Positions 1 through 10,795 are shown, counted from the stretch's first letter. The stretch: DNA of 64,000 bases from Diploptera punctata (GCA_030220185.1 JASPKZ010007249.1:310001-374000); one strand, 5' to 3'. Notes: generated by a model not told the origin, from the sequence alone. Numbers and translations are program-made.

Positions 1-337
1 ACTTCGATCATGTTTTCGGTATACGCGGAGAAGAGGAATTTGATAGAGTCTACCAAAGAATTCAACTGGAAGAACAGGAGAATCGGCGTAATATTGTACG
101 TCGCAGACGTGTTTGTATACGGTATTATTTGCGGGATGCAAGCATAAATGCATTCCTCTATAGCAGATGAAAATAACGGAAGTGGTTTTATCGCTGAGAA
201 TTCTGGGTAATTTGTTGCCAATATTACAAAAACGTCAACATTCATGCATGACCAGTTAAGACGGCCATTAATTTGATCTCAGCTCACCAGTGATTGGAAG
301 TAATTTGAGTAGAGAGTAATGTATTTGCATACGACCC
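1..337 (+). repeat. Foldback element arm (GGCCGC-end family), cut by window start
   Basis: This is one arm of a foldback element found again at 35050-35636, 37905-39109 and 56001-56590. It contains the same partial reading frame (Glu/Gln/Arg-rich, with EEQENRRN) and ends in a diverged form of the family terminus near 320-337. The start lies outside the window. I do not recognise the encoded peptide. Confidence 0.8.
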
Positions 338-645
338 TACGTTTGGTTTGTATGATGCAATTTGGTCCCTTTCTTTGTCAGGGTATCTGCCATGTCATTT
401 CAAAGTAAGCCCACATGAGAAGGTATCCACTGCACACAGATTTCCTATTGTAAGTGTGTAGTGCTCTTATTAACTTTCTAGTTTGGAGTATTGTTTTAGA
501 TGGTGGATTGTTGTTTGAAATTATTGCTTGTTATATTTGAAGAGAAAAATTTTCGCCTAAATCAATAATAAAAACATCATTATTGCTTGTTATTCCCTAA
601 AAATTATAATATTTTATAATAAGAAGAACTCTAAAAAATAAAACA
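338..645. other. AT-rich stretch, no gene seen
   Basis: No convincing exon, repeat boundary or RNA gene is visible here; poly-A-rich DNA leads into a LINE fragment. Confidence 0.5.
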
Positions 646-1075
646 TTAAACATTAAAAAATTAAAATTCTATAAAACTATAACAGTACCTATGTTAACAT
701 ATGCTTGTGAAAACTGGACACTTAATAGATCAGATAAAAGGAAAATAGAAGTAGCTGAAATTAAATTTTTATGTTCAGTAGCAGTTATACACTGTTGGAT
801 AAGAAATAAAATGAAGAAATAAGAGCAGAATTAAACATCTACAGTGTTATAGAAAAAATTCAAAACTCAAGATCTAATTGACTCCAGCATATAGAAAGGA
901 TGATATCAAATAGACTCCTACAAATTTTGTTTCACTACCAATCCAGAGGAAGAAGAAATATTGGATGCCCCATAACTAGATGTTGGGATATGGTCTCTTG
1001 ATATGGAAACAGGTCTATGGTTTAATTCCATTTTGTAGATGAAGAAGATAATGAATTTCCTCAAAGCTACACCTG
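646..1075 (+). pseudogene. LINE reverse transcriptase C-terminal fragment
   Basis: The plus strand encodes a decayed version of the LINE segment also seen at 8093-8655. It keeps a Tyr-Ala-Cys-Glu-Asn-Trp-Thr-Leu segment in place of the usual YGSEAWTL, followed by remnants of the RGRRNIGCP tail. Several stops and frameshifts are present, so it is dead. Confidence 0.65.
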
Positions 1076-1230
1076 ATTCCATTAATTAATGTCATCATCA
1101 TGATAGTACATTCATGAATTTAGGTCATTTGTTGACCTGTTTCGGCCTCAAGAGAAACACCATCCAGAAGTCTTTTGAGTGGACGTCCTGGTCTTCTTCT
1201 TCCTGCAGGTTGATGTCCTTCCAATAAAAA
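1076..1230 (-). pseudogene. LINE 3' fragment
   Basis: The minus strand reads a GRRRPGRPLKR-type segment, the basic tail typical of insect LINE reverse-transcriptase C-termini. It is a short remnant. Confidence 0.5.
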
Positions 1231-1404
1231 AAACTGACTCACTTCAATGAGAGAATGAACTGACTAGGCCTGTAAAGAGACAGTCCTGTACATAGTTCAA
1301 TTTAGCACTAAAGATTGGACTGAAAACTAGCAGCTCTTCCGTGCTCTTTCTCCCACTATTATCACAGTTTCTTGTATTGCCTGGGGTTGGCCCAGCAGTG
1401 TGAA

Positions 1405-1510
1405 TGCGAATTGGCAACTCGGTTAGAGCATTCACCTAGAATGTGGAAGGTCCTGGGTTCAAGCCCCAGTCTGAGCGTATAATTTTTCTCTTGAAAAATG
1501 ATTCATCCAT
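1405..1510 (+). repeat. tRNA-like repeat, family K
   Basis: A tRNA-like segment with a box B-like GGTTCAAGCCCCAG is followed by the family tail TATAATTTTTCTCTT. The same tail follows the copies at 13418-13812, 46595-46700 and 58067-58267. Copy number and decay of the D arm argue for a repeat, not a working tRNA gene. Confidence 0.6.
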
Positions 1511-1824
1511 CATTGAGATGTATGAAATGAATGATAAAAACATTGAATAAGTTTATTGTTAATCCGGCTCCATCTAGCACAAAACTGATAAACTTCCAAT
1601 GGATATATGTATTATTTTCAAACTTGTAACAAATTGCAATGTATCAATTATAAGTTTTTTAGTAGATCATTGATCTACAAATATGCCAAGTTTCACAGAA
1701 TGATAAAAGAAATTAGAGTATATTTTTTGTAAGTGGTATATTAAATGTATTAACTGTCTTTTTAGGATAGAGTGGATATATCTAACATAAACAGTAAACT
1801 GTAAAATAAATAAATGTTACTTAC

Positions 1825-2050
1825 ATGTTCCTTTCCTGAAGCTATTACTACATCTTCATGAGCCAGAAGTAGTTCTACGGCTTCCACAAACTCTTCAGTA
1901 ATGGCATGTAGTAGGGCATCCCGAGCTTTTACACCATTTGTCAGCAATAACTCAACCATGGGTAAGTCTTCATTAATAATGGCAAGTGCAAGAGCACTCC
2001 TTCCCATTGGATCCATACAGTTCTTGTCCACATTTATGGATTCTAACATT
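1825..2050 (-). CDS. TRPC-type cation channel, ankyrin-repeat exon
   Basis: A 226-bp internal exon with an acceptor (TTTTTATACAG) just above 2050 and a donor (GTAAGT) at 1824-1819. It enters with one nucleotide of a split codon and ends on a whole codon, giving 75 residues. The peptide has [10 protein letters not shown], then MVELLL, then [19 protein letters not shown]. This closely matches the N-terminal ankyrin repeats of TRPC/TRP-gamma-like channels, where a CxDPxGRxAL block is followed by [19 protein letters not shown]. The channel is a plasma-membrane calcium/cation channel used in phototransduction and other signalling; the ankyrin region is cytoplasmic. Neighbouring exons are not visible and probably lie beyond long introns. 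The assignment to TRPC is firm; the exact paralogue is open. Confidence 0.87.
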
Positions 2051-2335
2051 CTGTATAAAAAGGTCTCTTTTTACTACCTTTTACATGCCCTAGCATTTTT
2101 GTACAGGGGAACTTGCATAATTTAAATATAAGGGATGGATTGAAAAACTCAAAATATCCAGAAATTCAAATTACACAAGTTACATTTAAAATCATCTGGC
2201 ACTTTCCGAAAATGATTTTCAATGATCAATTTATAATTTACAAAAAATAGGTGCCAAATTTAATATGGAAATATCAATTAACAAATTATATTATTTTTGG
2301 TCTGATCATCTTACCTCAATATTAATGTTGATTTG

Positions 2336-2380
2336 TTCTTGAACATGTTTCAAAACAATTCTGTTTTATCGTCAGCTTGT
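2336..2380 (-). ncRNA. Hammerhead-ribozyme-like motif (PLE-A copy 1)
   Basis: On the minus strand: CTGACGA (2375-2369), stem II AAAACA/TGTTTT, GAAAC (2351-2347), two-base loop AT, then GTT (2344-2342) as the cleavage triplet. The internal stem I is only about one base pair, so it may act as a dimer or be inactive. It lies just after the GIY-YIG coding remnant of the Penelope element. Confidence 0.6.
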
Positions 2381-2770
2381 CCAGACTGGTTTTATTTATG
2401 TTGCATTATGTTGCACAACCTGGATGTCGATGTCAGCTCCGTCCTGTGGTTGGCCAAAGAACCTCCAAACAAGGTCACGCTCTATCGGTATATCAAAATT
2501 CATAACTCTGTTTTTGTTCTTCTGAATATAATTTTTTTCCCAAATAGTCAGCTCTTTTGTATTTTCTAACTGTTTTAATAATGTAGTGTCTGAATTTGTA
2601 TTATGTTTTTCATGACCAAACATGAGCAGCAACTGCAGATTTTTCTATTTCCCCATTTTTAATATTTCTTAAGTGTTCTTTGGTTCTAATTTTTAGGTTC
2701 CTTTTTGTTTTTCCTATATATATCTTTTCACAACCCATGCATTCAATTTGATATATTCCTGACTATTTAT
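2381..2770 (-). pseudogene. Penelope-like element, GIY-YIG endonuclease remnant (PLE-A)
   Basis: The minus strand encodes the C-terminal nuclease of a Penelope-like retroelement. A Cys-x2-Cys block leads into [18 protein letters not shown] and then [13 protein letters not shown] frameshift follows, and a second frame continues with LKQLENTKELTIWE and VWRFFGQPQ. The same protein is encoded on the plus strand at 60723-61345. GIY-YIG nucleases nick target DNA to prime reverse transcription. This copy is broken and lacks the reverse transcriptase. Confidence 0.85.
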
Positions 2771-2780
2771 TTTTATATTT

Positions 2781-2822
2781 AATTAACAAAACTAAAATTA
2801 TGGCATTTCATGGGAAGGACCC
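2781..2822 (+). pseudogene. LINE fragment upstream of the BEL insertion
   Basis: The reading frame ends in MAFHGKDP, a segment that precedes the reverse-transcriptase thumb region in this LINE family. It continues in the same sense at 8093-8655 once the BEL/Pao element is ignored. The BEL target duplication GACCC (2818-2822 and 8093-8097) splits it. Confidence 0.75.
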
Positions 2823-3285
2823 TGTTGACGCCTCAGGTTAGCGGCCATTGAGTGGTTAGCGAGATATGTCAGTGTTGGCTAACCTGAGTCTTCTCATGGA
2901 TTGAACGGCGTGGTGTGTGCATCGGTCTTGTGCGTGTGTAGCTCCTAGAGAGCGGTCTTGTGCGTGTGTAGCTCCTAGAGAGCGGTCGTCTTGTGTGTGT
3001 GTGTGTGTGTGGCTCGTAGAGAGCAGTCGTGTCTTGTGGTGCGCTCTGTGTGAGTGAGTTGTGAGAGAACTGAACACGACGTGAGCACGTGGTAACCTTA
3101 ATGTATATCTAGTTGAAATATAGTCTTATTTTCATATGTTTAATCCTTTGTGTCACAGCAAATAAACTCCTAAATATACAGTCCACTTCAGAGAGAAGAA
3201 CTTTATAGCTACTTACAGGTTTAGAAATAAAGTTCCGTGAACAATTAACCTGTATGTGTAGTAAGTATATATTATCCCTGCTACA
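2823..3285 (+). repeat. BEL/Pao 5' LTR
   Basis: Starts TGTTGACGCC and ends CCCTGCTACA. It contains two copies of the CTCCTAGAGAGCGGTC motif and a (GT)n run near 2992-3010. The 3' LTR differs by scattered substitutions and a shorter GT run. Confidence 0.95.
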
Positions 3286-3291
3286 TATTTT

Positions 3292-3308
3292 TGGTCCTCC
3301 GGGCCGGA
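3292..3308 (+). other. Candidate primer-binding site
   Basis: TGGTCCTCCGGGCCGG begins six bases after the 5' LTR, where a tRNA 3' end (…CCA) would pair. I did not identify the tRNA. Confidence 0.5.
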
Positions 3309-3866
3309 TATAACAGTCGCCTTGTGAAAAGTCGTAAATATTGTGACACAAAAGGTATTACTTACGTGAAGAACTATGTTAAACAAAGAACAGTGAAAGC
3401 GTTACCACGTGGTGTTTCCGTGATCAACTAGTGGACCGCGACCCCCTTGCAGAACTTCGAGCTTCGAGAAGTCTAGTTCCAGTGCAAGGAAATATCATTT
3501 TGATAGTGAAGTGTCTTCCAGTGAGCTATCCTTTGATATCAACGGTGCTGTGACCTTCTAGTAGCGTGGTGGCACATTCTAGAGTACCACAGATGTCTGG
3601 TCGATTGGAAATCCTAGTAGAGGCCTGAAAGATAAGTTACTATTGCATGCTTGTATCTCCTATCTTAGAGTTGATGTCCCACCTCATTCCATAAACCTAG
3701 ACTTGATATTTAGAGAACAAATTGACTAATTTAATCAGAATTGGTATAGAGTCGAGCTGACATGATATTTCAAATTGCCATATTATTTGTGTGATTTATA
3801 TATATTTAAATTATTTTATAAAATATTTGCTGTGTTATATTGTTCGGTAATTTGTTATTTATCAAA
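3309..3866 (+). other. BEL/Pao 5' leader
   Basis: Untranslated leader between the primer site and gag. No long frame or other element is evident. Confidence 0.6.
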
Positions 3867-4751
3867 ATGTCATTCGAAAGTGAAACAAAGGCCACCCAAA
3901 AGCGAGGCATTCTTAAAAGAAGCCTTACTAATTTGGAAAATTATATTAATAGTGAAGCTATTTCCCTAAACACCTTAGTAGCTAGACAAAATAAACTAGG
4001 AGATATTTGGGAACAGTTTGAGGCAGTTAAGAATTTCTTAGAGCTTGAAGTAGATTCAAAGCCAGGTCAGGATCATGCAAGGGATAATGAGGATTTTGAA
4101 AATGAATATTATGAGTTGTGTGGCAAGGTTCAGGATTTAATAGAAAGTCTTCAAAAACCCACAGATAGTCATGGTTTTGATGATTCACGTGCATCTAGTA
4201 GATCGAGTTGTAGTTTTAAGTTATCGGCTATTCAGATTCCCCATTTCCAAGGAGAATTGACTGAATATCTATCGTTTAAGAATATTTTTGAGTCCCTTGT
4301 AATTAACAATACAAACTTAGATAATGTTCAAAGGCTTCATTATTTATTATCGTCACTGGAAGGCGAACCTAGGCAATTACTCAGTGATTTAGCGATAACT
4401 GAAGGCAATTTTGGTACGGCCTGGAAGTTAATTCAGCAAAGGTACGACAACAGACGCATGATATTGTCTCAGCATGTTAAGTGCTTACTAAGCTTACCTT
4501 CTTGTAGTACAGGTACTGCTGCAGAGTATAGGAAGGTACTTAACCAAGTAAAGGGCAATATTAATGCCATAGAGAATCTTCAGAGTGATGTTCTGTTATC
4601 AGATCTAATGTTGCAGGAAATTATATCGAGTAAAATGAAAGGTATTCATAGGTCAGAGTGGGAAGCTGAACATGGTGCTACGGATATCCCTAGCTTAGTC
4701 GATTTTATGGAATTTTTGGAGAGAGAAAGCTCAAACCTTGGAGCTCAGTGA
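3867..4751 (+). pseudogene. BEL/Pao gag (DUF1759-like)
   Basis: I take the ATG at 3867 (MSFESET…) as the start because it opens a basic N-terminus; an upstream in-frame ATG at 3840 lies in AT-rich leader. About 294 residues follow: a coiled N-terminal third, a Ser-rich linker (SRASSRSSCS), then the gag core with IQIPHFQGEL, LHYLLSSLEGEPRQLL and WKLIQQRY. These are hallmarks of the DUF1759 capsid-like domain. An in-frame TGA at 4749 stops translation before the zinc knuckles, which continue in the same frame. Confidence 0.92.
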
Positions 4752-5043
4752 AGGTTAAAAAACATTGTAGTAAATGAGAAACCAGATGTAAAGCCTAAAG
4801 TCAAATCTTTCCATATTGCTAATGGCAACAAATCAAGATATTGCCATAATTGCAAATCAAATAAACATAATTTACCAGATTGTGAGGAATTCAACCAATT
4901 AACAGTAGATGAAAGAGTACATTTAGTTGGTCAGATTAGATTATGTTATAATTGCTTTTCAAAGGGGCATACAGCGAGATTTTGTAAAGAGAAACCTTGT
5001 TCCAAATGTCAACGCAAAACACAATACTCTAATACATTTTGAA
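4752..5043 (+). pseudogene. BEL/Pao zinc-knuckle region
   Basis: Same frame as gag after the premature TGA. It has two zinc knuckles (CHNCKSNKHNLPDC, and CYNCFSKGHTARFC followed by CSKC), which bind the element's RNA during packaging. A frameshift near 5015 then moves the coding sequence into the protease frame. Confidence 0.88.
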
Positions 5044-5745
5044 AGAAAGCCTAATGTTGAGCATCCAGCTATTGTGTCTCCCACTGCTATGAAGATAACC
5101 TCCGGGCTAGGCTCAAACGTACTTCTTAGCACTGCCTGTGTTAATGTGAAAGATAAATTAGGGCGTTTAGTTAAGGTTAGAGCGTTACTGGACTCTGCCA
5201 GCCAGTTACCTTTTATGACTACATATCTGTTGAGCAAGTTAGGTCTTGCAACCCAATCGTACAAACTTCCTATTGTAGGTATTGGAGACTCAGAAGTCTC
5301 TCCAGTCAGTCTTACTTGTAAGGTGCAATTGTTGTCTAGAGTGTCTAACTATAGGTTGAACTTGGATTCTGCTGTCGTAGATAATATCACATGTCAATGT
5401 CCTGCCACCGAGATTGATCATTCAAACTGGAATATTCCGTCTAACATTGTGTTGAGTGATCCAAACTTTAATAAACCTGCCACGATTGAACTTCTTCTCG
5501 GCGCAGACGTGTACCATGATATTGTTTGTTCTGAGACGTTGAGAAGGAAGGGATACCCCACGTTGATCAAAACAGAGTTTGGTTACATATTTTCAGGTGC
5601 CTTTCCTGAACTTTGTATTAAGAAAAGAGTAGATCCTCGTTCGGTAAATTTTGTGAAACTTGATTCTCTGGATAAAAAACTGGAAAGGTTCTGGCAGCTA
5701 GACGAACTGCAAAACCCCGTTCTTAGTCCAGAAGAGAAAAGCGTG
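5015..5745 (+). pseudogene. BEL/Pao aspartic protease (DUF1758-like)
   Basis: The frame encodes the retropepsin that cuts the polyprotein. The catalytic block reads VRALLDSASQ with its Asp codon at 5191-5193. It continues through VGIGDSEVSPVSL and LLGADVYHDI to FGYIFSGAFPE, the order seen in BEL/Pao proteases. Family members usually have DSGS or DSAS here, so the active site looks intact. A frameshift near 5745 separates it from the reverse-transcriptase stub. Confidence 0.9.
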
Positions 5746-6040
5746 TGAACAACATTTCGTTGAAAACGTCCAAAGAGATGAATCTGGTCGTTTTATTGTG
5801 AAGTTACCTATACGTCTTGATGTTCCTTCGGTCGCTGAATCTAAACATACCGCTATTAAGAGATTTAAGCACATTGAGAGTAAGCTTGATAAACATTCTC
5901 AATTAAAAGAACACTATGTCGGATTTATGAGAGAGTACAGCGATCTAGGACACATGGAGCTTGCACCACCCTTAGAAGGACACAAGAGTACTTTCTACTT
6001 ACCGCATCATTGCGTAATTAAAGAGTCTAGTACAACGACC
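5746..6040 (+). pseudogene. BEL/Pao reverse transcriptase, N-terminal stub
   Basis: About 95 residues of the region before the catalytic core: FVENVQRDESGRFIVKLP, a YxDLGHMELAPP block and FYLPHHCVIKESSTTT. In complete elements that last motif is followed by KLRVVFDAS and the polymerase core. Here the sequence jumps to the segment just before the integrase, so palm, thumb and RNase H are deleted. This rules out self-mobilisation. Confidence 0.9.
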
Positions 6041-6044
6041 AACA

Positions 6045-7654
6045 ATGAATCGCCAACTAGAGTGGACTCAGAATTGAAGACACAAATTCCGGTACTGATG
6101 TCTAAGGTACAAGTGCCTGAATTTGAGAAGTACTCTTCATTTCTCAAACTGAAACGAGTATATGGATATGTACTGAGATTCATCCATAATACTCGTAATA
6201 GAGACAAATTATATTTCCGGTTCCTTGTCTTCAATCGAGTTGAAACGAACGGAACTAATGGTGGTGAATCGCATTCAAGACGTTGAATACAAGAGGGAAA
6301 TCCACGAGTTAACTTCCAAGAAACAAGTAGATTCTTCAAGTGACTTGAGATCACTTAACCCATTCCTGGATAAAAATGGACTTCTCAGACTTGGTGGCCG
6401 TCTTGAGAATTCTCAGTTGACATTTGATGAGAAGCATCCAATCATATTACCGGCTAAAAATTTTGTGACTAAACTGTTAGTGAAGCATATGAACATGAGA
6501 TGTTACTTCACTCCGGTGCTCAAGCAGTTCTGTGTTCACTGCGCACCCGTTATTGGATACCTCGTGGTAGAAATGCTATTCGTGGGGTAATTAGGTCCTG
6601 CTACAAATGCTTGAGAGTTAAACCACCCCGAACTAGTCAGATGATGGGACAACTTCCTGAGTATAGAGTAGAGCAAAGTCTTCCCTTTGTTAAGGTAGGT
6701 TTGAACTACGGAGGTCCAATTGTAATAAAGGGAGACAACCCAAGATCTAAGGTGAAATTCAAGGCTTACATAGCACTTTTTGTATGTTTAGTAACTAAGG
6801 CTATTCATTTAGAAGTTGTCAGGAGCCTTACTACTAAGGACTTCATTGCTGCCCTCTATAGATTTGTTGCCCGCAGAGGACGCCCTTGTCTCATATTGAG
6901 TGATAATGGTTCAAATTTTGTTGGGGCCAATAACGAGTTATTGAATTTTGTAAAGAAACATGCGATTGCTATTACCGAGAACATAGCAAATATGAACATT
7001 GAATGGAGATTTATTCCTCCTTCTAGTCCCCATTTTGGTGGACTTTGGGAGGCAGGAATAAAATCGGTTAAATCCCTTATGAAAAGGACTATGGGTAAAA
7101 CTATTCTTAGTTTTGAAGAATTGTGTACTTTGTTGTGTCAGATCGAGTCTGTACTAAATTCTAGATCTATCTGTACTCCCAGTGAATCCCATGAAGAAAT
7201 GTACCTAACTCCAAGTCACTTCCTGGTAGGTAGACTATTAACTAGTACTATCTCTCCTGATATAGCCAACTGTCCCCTTTCCTACGATACAAGGTGGAAG
7301 GTAGTTCAGGCTCTCTACAGGTCTTTCTGGCAACAGTGGTCCAGACAATACCTGCAGTCGCTTCAGCAAAGGAGGAAATGGATGTCTGCCGGGAGATGGT
7401 GCCCAGCTGTGGGTGATCTTGTAATCCTTCGGGACGACAACTTACCACCTCTGGTATGGGAAAACTGGTGTGATCCAACAGCTTCACCTGGGATCGACGG
7501 TGTGGTACGAGTGGTCACCATTAGGACTAAAACTGGATTATTTCCACGAGCCATTGTGAAACTTGTCCCCTTACCCAGTTATGTTGAGAGATTCACCGAT
7601 GTGTTAAATCGTGAGATCCCTCAAAGGGGGGAGTATGGTGACGCCTCAGGTTAG
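6045..7654 (+). pseudogene. BEL/Pao integrase, frameshifted
   Basis: Three overlapping frames together encode the connection region (PEFEKYSSFLKLKRVYGY), the H2C2 zinc domain (ending CYKC) and the DDE core. In the third frame (6500-7654) the core shows VGLNYGGP, LSDNGSNFVGA and FGGLWEAG. The first catalytic position, normally Asp in GVDYAGP, is Asn at residue 69; Asp135 and Glu184 are present. The C-terminal DUF5641-like part has CPAVGDLVILRDD. Frameshifts lie near 6240-6290 and 6500-6540. The frame runs 19 bases into the 3' LTR. Confidence 0.92.
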
Positions 7655-8092
7655 CGGCCATTGAGTGGTTAGCGAGATATGTCAGTGTTGGCTAACCTGA
7701 GTCTTCTCATGGGTTGAACGGCGTGGCGTGGTGCATCGGTCTTGTGCGTGTGTCGCTCCTAGAGAGCGGTCTTGTGCGTGTGTAGCTCCTAGAGAGCGGT
7801 CGTCTTGTGTGTGTGTGTCTCGTAGAAGGCGGTCGTGTCTTTTGGTGGCGCTCTGTGTGAGTGAGTTGTGAGAGAACTGAACACGACGTGAGCACGTGGT
7901 AACCTTAATGTATATCTAGTTGAAATATAGTCTTATTTTCATATGTTTAATCCTTTGTGTCACAGCAAATAAACTCCTAAATATACAGTCCACTTCAGAG
8001 AGAAGAACTTTATAGCTACTTACAGGTTTAGAAATAAAGTTCCATGAACAATTAACCTGTATGTGTAGTAAGTATATATTATCCCTGCTACA
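7636..8092 (+). repeat. BEL/Pao 3' LTR
   Basis: Starts TGGTGACGCC right after a purine tract (AAAGGGGGGAG, 7623-7633) and ends CCCTGCTACA. The flanking GACCC repeats the base string before the 5' LTR. Confidence 0.95.
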
Positions 8093-8655
8093 GACCCCAT
8101 ACAAAGTAAAATCTGTCTCCAGAATAAAATTTTAGAGAGAACTAATCAATTTAAATATATTGGATATTATCTCTCTATCTGGGATAAAAAGGATATTCCT
8201 GAAAAAAATTACTAGTTATAATAAAAGTTTGGGAATTATTAATCATGTTATGAAACCATCCCTTGTACAAAAAAACACCAGATTACATTTATATAACACT
8301 TTGGCTAGACCAGTGTTGACCTATGGTAGTGAAGCATGGACACTAAAAAGACAACATGAAAGCAGAATAACGTCTTGTGAAATGAGATTCATGCACAGAA
8401 CAGCGGGTTACACCAGATGGGATCAAAAAGGAACACCAATATTTTAAAAGAATTGAAGACTATGCCAATTTTGGAATATATAGTGCCAACTAAATTGGAA
8501 ACACCATCTTGAAAGAATGAGTTCAAATCGGATCCCCAAAGCTGTTTATAATTATATACCAAGAGGACGAAGATCACTGGGCTGTCCTATGAAACGCTGG
8601 AGGGAAAATTTTCTATAGGATCGTAACAGGCCTTGGCCTAATACTTGGAAGTAAG
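8093..8655 (+). pseudogene. LINE reverse transcriptase C-terminal fragment (continuation)
   Basis: Downstream half of the LINE interrupted by the BEL element. It reads KPSLVQKNTRLHLYNTLARP, then VLTYGSEAWTL and EMRFMHRTAGYTRWD, and later PRGRRSLGCPMKRW. This is the thumb and C-terminal tail of an insect LINE (the family often labelled endonuclease-reverse transcriptase). A stop follows near 8446 and the tail is out of frame. Confidence 0.85.
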
Positions 8656-8935
8656 AAGAAGAAGACATTTAAAATCAATACTGTACTATCAATATTCATT
8701 CATAATTTGGGCTACAAAATAAAATAACTGCGTGTTTTAATTTAATTTTGCAATAATTAAATTAATTTTTACACTAAGGAGAATACTGTAGAACAGTATT
8801 ACAGGTACAGTATTAAAGAGAATATACAGTGTAGTACAATACACTGATCCCACATTTTACCCCATGCATAAATAAATTATTTTTTAAAAGAAGCTTGAAA
8901 TATCCAATTGTTTTACAGAATTAAATCTGTTAAGT

Positions 8936-10210
8936 TTTTTTTAAATTTCTCAGGCACGTTTAGTGACTGAAAAAAATTACACTTACATTGGCTTGTCCCT
9001 AAATGTACCGATGAAATTTACCCAGAGAATGAAGAGCCTCCAATGATGATGGAATCTGCATCTATTCAGGTTCAAGTTCTTCCTTCTTTTCACCAGACAA
9101 ATTGCCACCTTTCTTGTTTAAAACTTCTGATAAAATGTCTTGGTCTGAGATCTCCTCATTCACTGCCGTGTTTTCTTCCAAGTTGATGTATTGATTAAAC
9201 ATAATTCCCATACTGTTGCTACAGGCATCCAGTGAAGGGACATCTTCTTCATCTATAGGCTCAACACCCTCATTTTTCTTTATAAACCCTGCTTTTCAGA
9301 AACAATTCACTACAGATTTTTTTTTGGTTACTTGAGATCAAACACTGTGATACATTTGTGCTGAGTTAAGAATCTTATCATTGAGTTCTTATTTTTGACA
9401 ATGAAAATGTCTGACAAAAGAGTTTGGGATTTTTTAACAGTACCCTGGTCCATCGGCTGCACAATTGAAGTCATGTTCAGGAGGGTAAAAAATAAACTTT
9501 ACATTGTCCATAAGATGAATAGAATTATGAGCAGTGCAGTTGTCAATAAACAGGAGAATATAACTACGAAGATGAGGTTAACAAGCCTTGAAACATATGT
9601 TAACAGAAACAACGATATGAGGTAAGAATTATGCAGACATAAATTACTATCAAACAGGAGAATTTTTCAATTTTGTTTATGGTAAATTTGTCTACTTTTA
9701 AAAGGCAATCTCAAAAAAATGTTCTCAGTCATTCAAGCTTTTTTATTTGCTCTATACTCTATGATTTTTGATTTGACATCTTTAAAACATCTTGGATTCG
9801 CAGATTTTCCTATCATGAGCAAAGGTAGCTTTTCACTCCCATTCATGTTAGCCACTATTACCAGTAATATAACTTTTTTCTTTACTTTTCTTCCCCCCCC
9901 CCCCATTGCAACATGCTCCCTTGAAAGTCAAAGTTTTGTCAGGTGTATTAAAAAACAAACCTGTATCATCAACATTGAAGATGCTTCTAACTGGCATTTC
10001 TTCAATCATTTGAAAAAAAACCCTCTTTCCAAGAATTTGCTGCATCCTGATTCATACTTGCAATTTCAACACAGATAGATTTAAAAGAAATGCCATTTCA
10101 ACCAACTGTTGCTAGCCTTGAACTTACTTGTACCTAAACTTGGAGAAAATTCTTTAGCTTTCGTATAAAAAAGGGGACCACTTAAAGGAATGCTTTTATC
10201 CCGTGCTTGT
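8936..10210 (-). pseudogene. pogo/Tigger-type transposase remnant
   Basis: Minus-strand fragments lie in transposase order. FNVDDTGLFF and [12 protein letters not shown](G)KKSKE sit at about 9990-9870. A second Asp block, IDNCTAHNSIHLMDN with a following IVQPMDQGTVKKS, is at about 9580-9430. An acidic C-terminus (EPIDEEDVPSLDACSN) is at about 9270-9180. The NADETGLF, DNxxAH and QPMDQG motifs are typical of pogo/Tigger DDE transposases with CENP-B-like DNA binding. A poly-C run at 9894-9904, stops and frameshifts make it inactive. Confidence 0.82.
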
Positions 10211-10299
10211 TTGAAACAAATTTAATCAAATTTAAAGTGGGAATTAACATTACGAGATACTTTCAATTTATAGATGAGTTGGAGAAAATGTTTTTATAT

Positions 10300-10627
10300 C
10301 CATCCATAGTAATTCTGCCCGAGGGAGGTCTTTTACAGCAATCATAGCATTTTCATGCTATGCTTTGCAGCTTTACTAGGGAATTAGAGGTGTGGTAGCT
10401 TCCCGTTGCTTTCCACACTGGTGAAGGATGATGATGATAATGATAAGGATGATGATGATGGCTGGATGATTTTCAGGGACCATTGGGCCCTAAGCTTCCT
10501 GACATTTGTCTTACAGGTGAGAAAAAATCCTGAAAAACCTCACCCAGGAGCCTGTACCAACCGGGAATTGAACCCGGGCCCACTGCGTGACAAAGCAGCA
10601 CACTACTTCGAGACCACAGTGGTGGAC
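10300..10627 (-). mobile_element. tRNA-derived SINE, family C
   Basis: On the minus strand it starts GTCCACCACTGTGGTCTCG, has a tRNA-like head with box B near 10570, and ends in a GATGAT-rich 3' region. A 12-bp target duplication, ATGTTTTTATAT, flanks it (10288-10299 and 10628-10639). Other copies: 16655-16998, 41698-41775 (fragment), 57267-57655 and part of 63496-63715. It is inserted inside a Penelope-type hairpin. Confidence 0.9.
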
Positions 10628-10639
10628 ATGTTTTTATAT

Positions 10640-10795
10640 GTCACCTTATAAAGTTGTGTGTTTTCACGATACTGGTATTTCGACAGTTGGAGTTTGACTG
10701 AAGATGAAGGTGAAATGACCTTTGAAACCAGTATCGTGAAAACATGCTATTTTATGAGGAGAGATATAAAAACATTTTCTTCAACTGAATTATAA
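10640..10795 (+). repeat. Penelope-type hairpin, right arm and loop
   Basis: TTTTCACGATACTGG near 10665 is inverted at 10727-10742, and outer arms pair across the SINE insertion (10265-10299 with 10755-10790). The right arm carries the hammerhead-like motif. Confidence 0.75.
10696..10735 (+). ncRNA. Hammerhead-ribozyme-like motif
   Basis: CTGAAGA (10698-10704), stem II AAGGT/ACCTT (10707-10711 with 10718-10722), GAAAC (10724-10728), loop CA, triplet GTA (10731-10733). Stem I is two base pairs (GA/TC), three with a wobble pair. Confidence 0.6.

Larger units (their letters stand above)
2823..8092 (+). mobile_element. BEL/Pao LTR retrotransposon, full boundaries, internally deleted
   Basis: Two near-identical LTRs (463 and 457 bp) bound a 5.27-kb element flanked by the 5-bp duplication GACCC. 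Internal order is primer-binding site, DUF1759-type gag, zinc knuckles, DUF1758-type aspartic protease, a stub of reverse transcriptase, then integrase and the polypurine tract. Most of the reverse transcriptase and RNase H are missing, and there are several stops and frameshifts, so it cannot move by itself. LTR similarity suggests a fairly recent insertion; the 5' copy has an extended GT run. Confidence 0.96.

Noticed and set aside
3840..3866. ATG at 3840 as gag start
   Set aside because: The extra residues come from AT-rich leader; the ATG at 3867 gives a sensible basic N-terminus.
9719..10078. Plus-strand 119-codon frame
   Set aside because: It is antisense to the pogo-type transposase remnant, including its FNVDDTGLFF block, and crosses a poly-C run.
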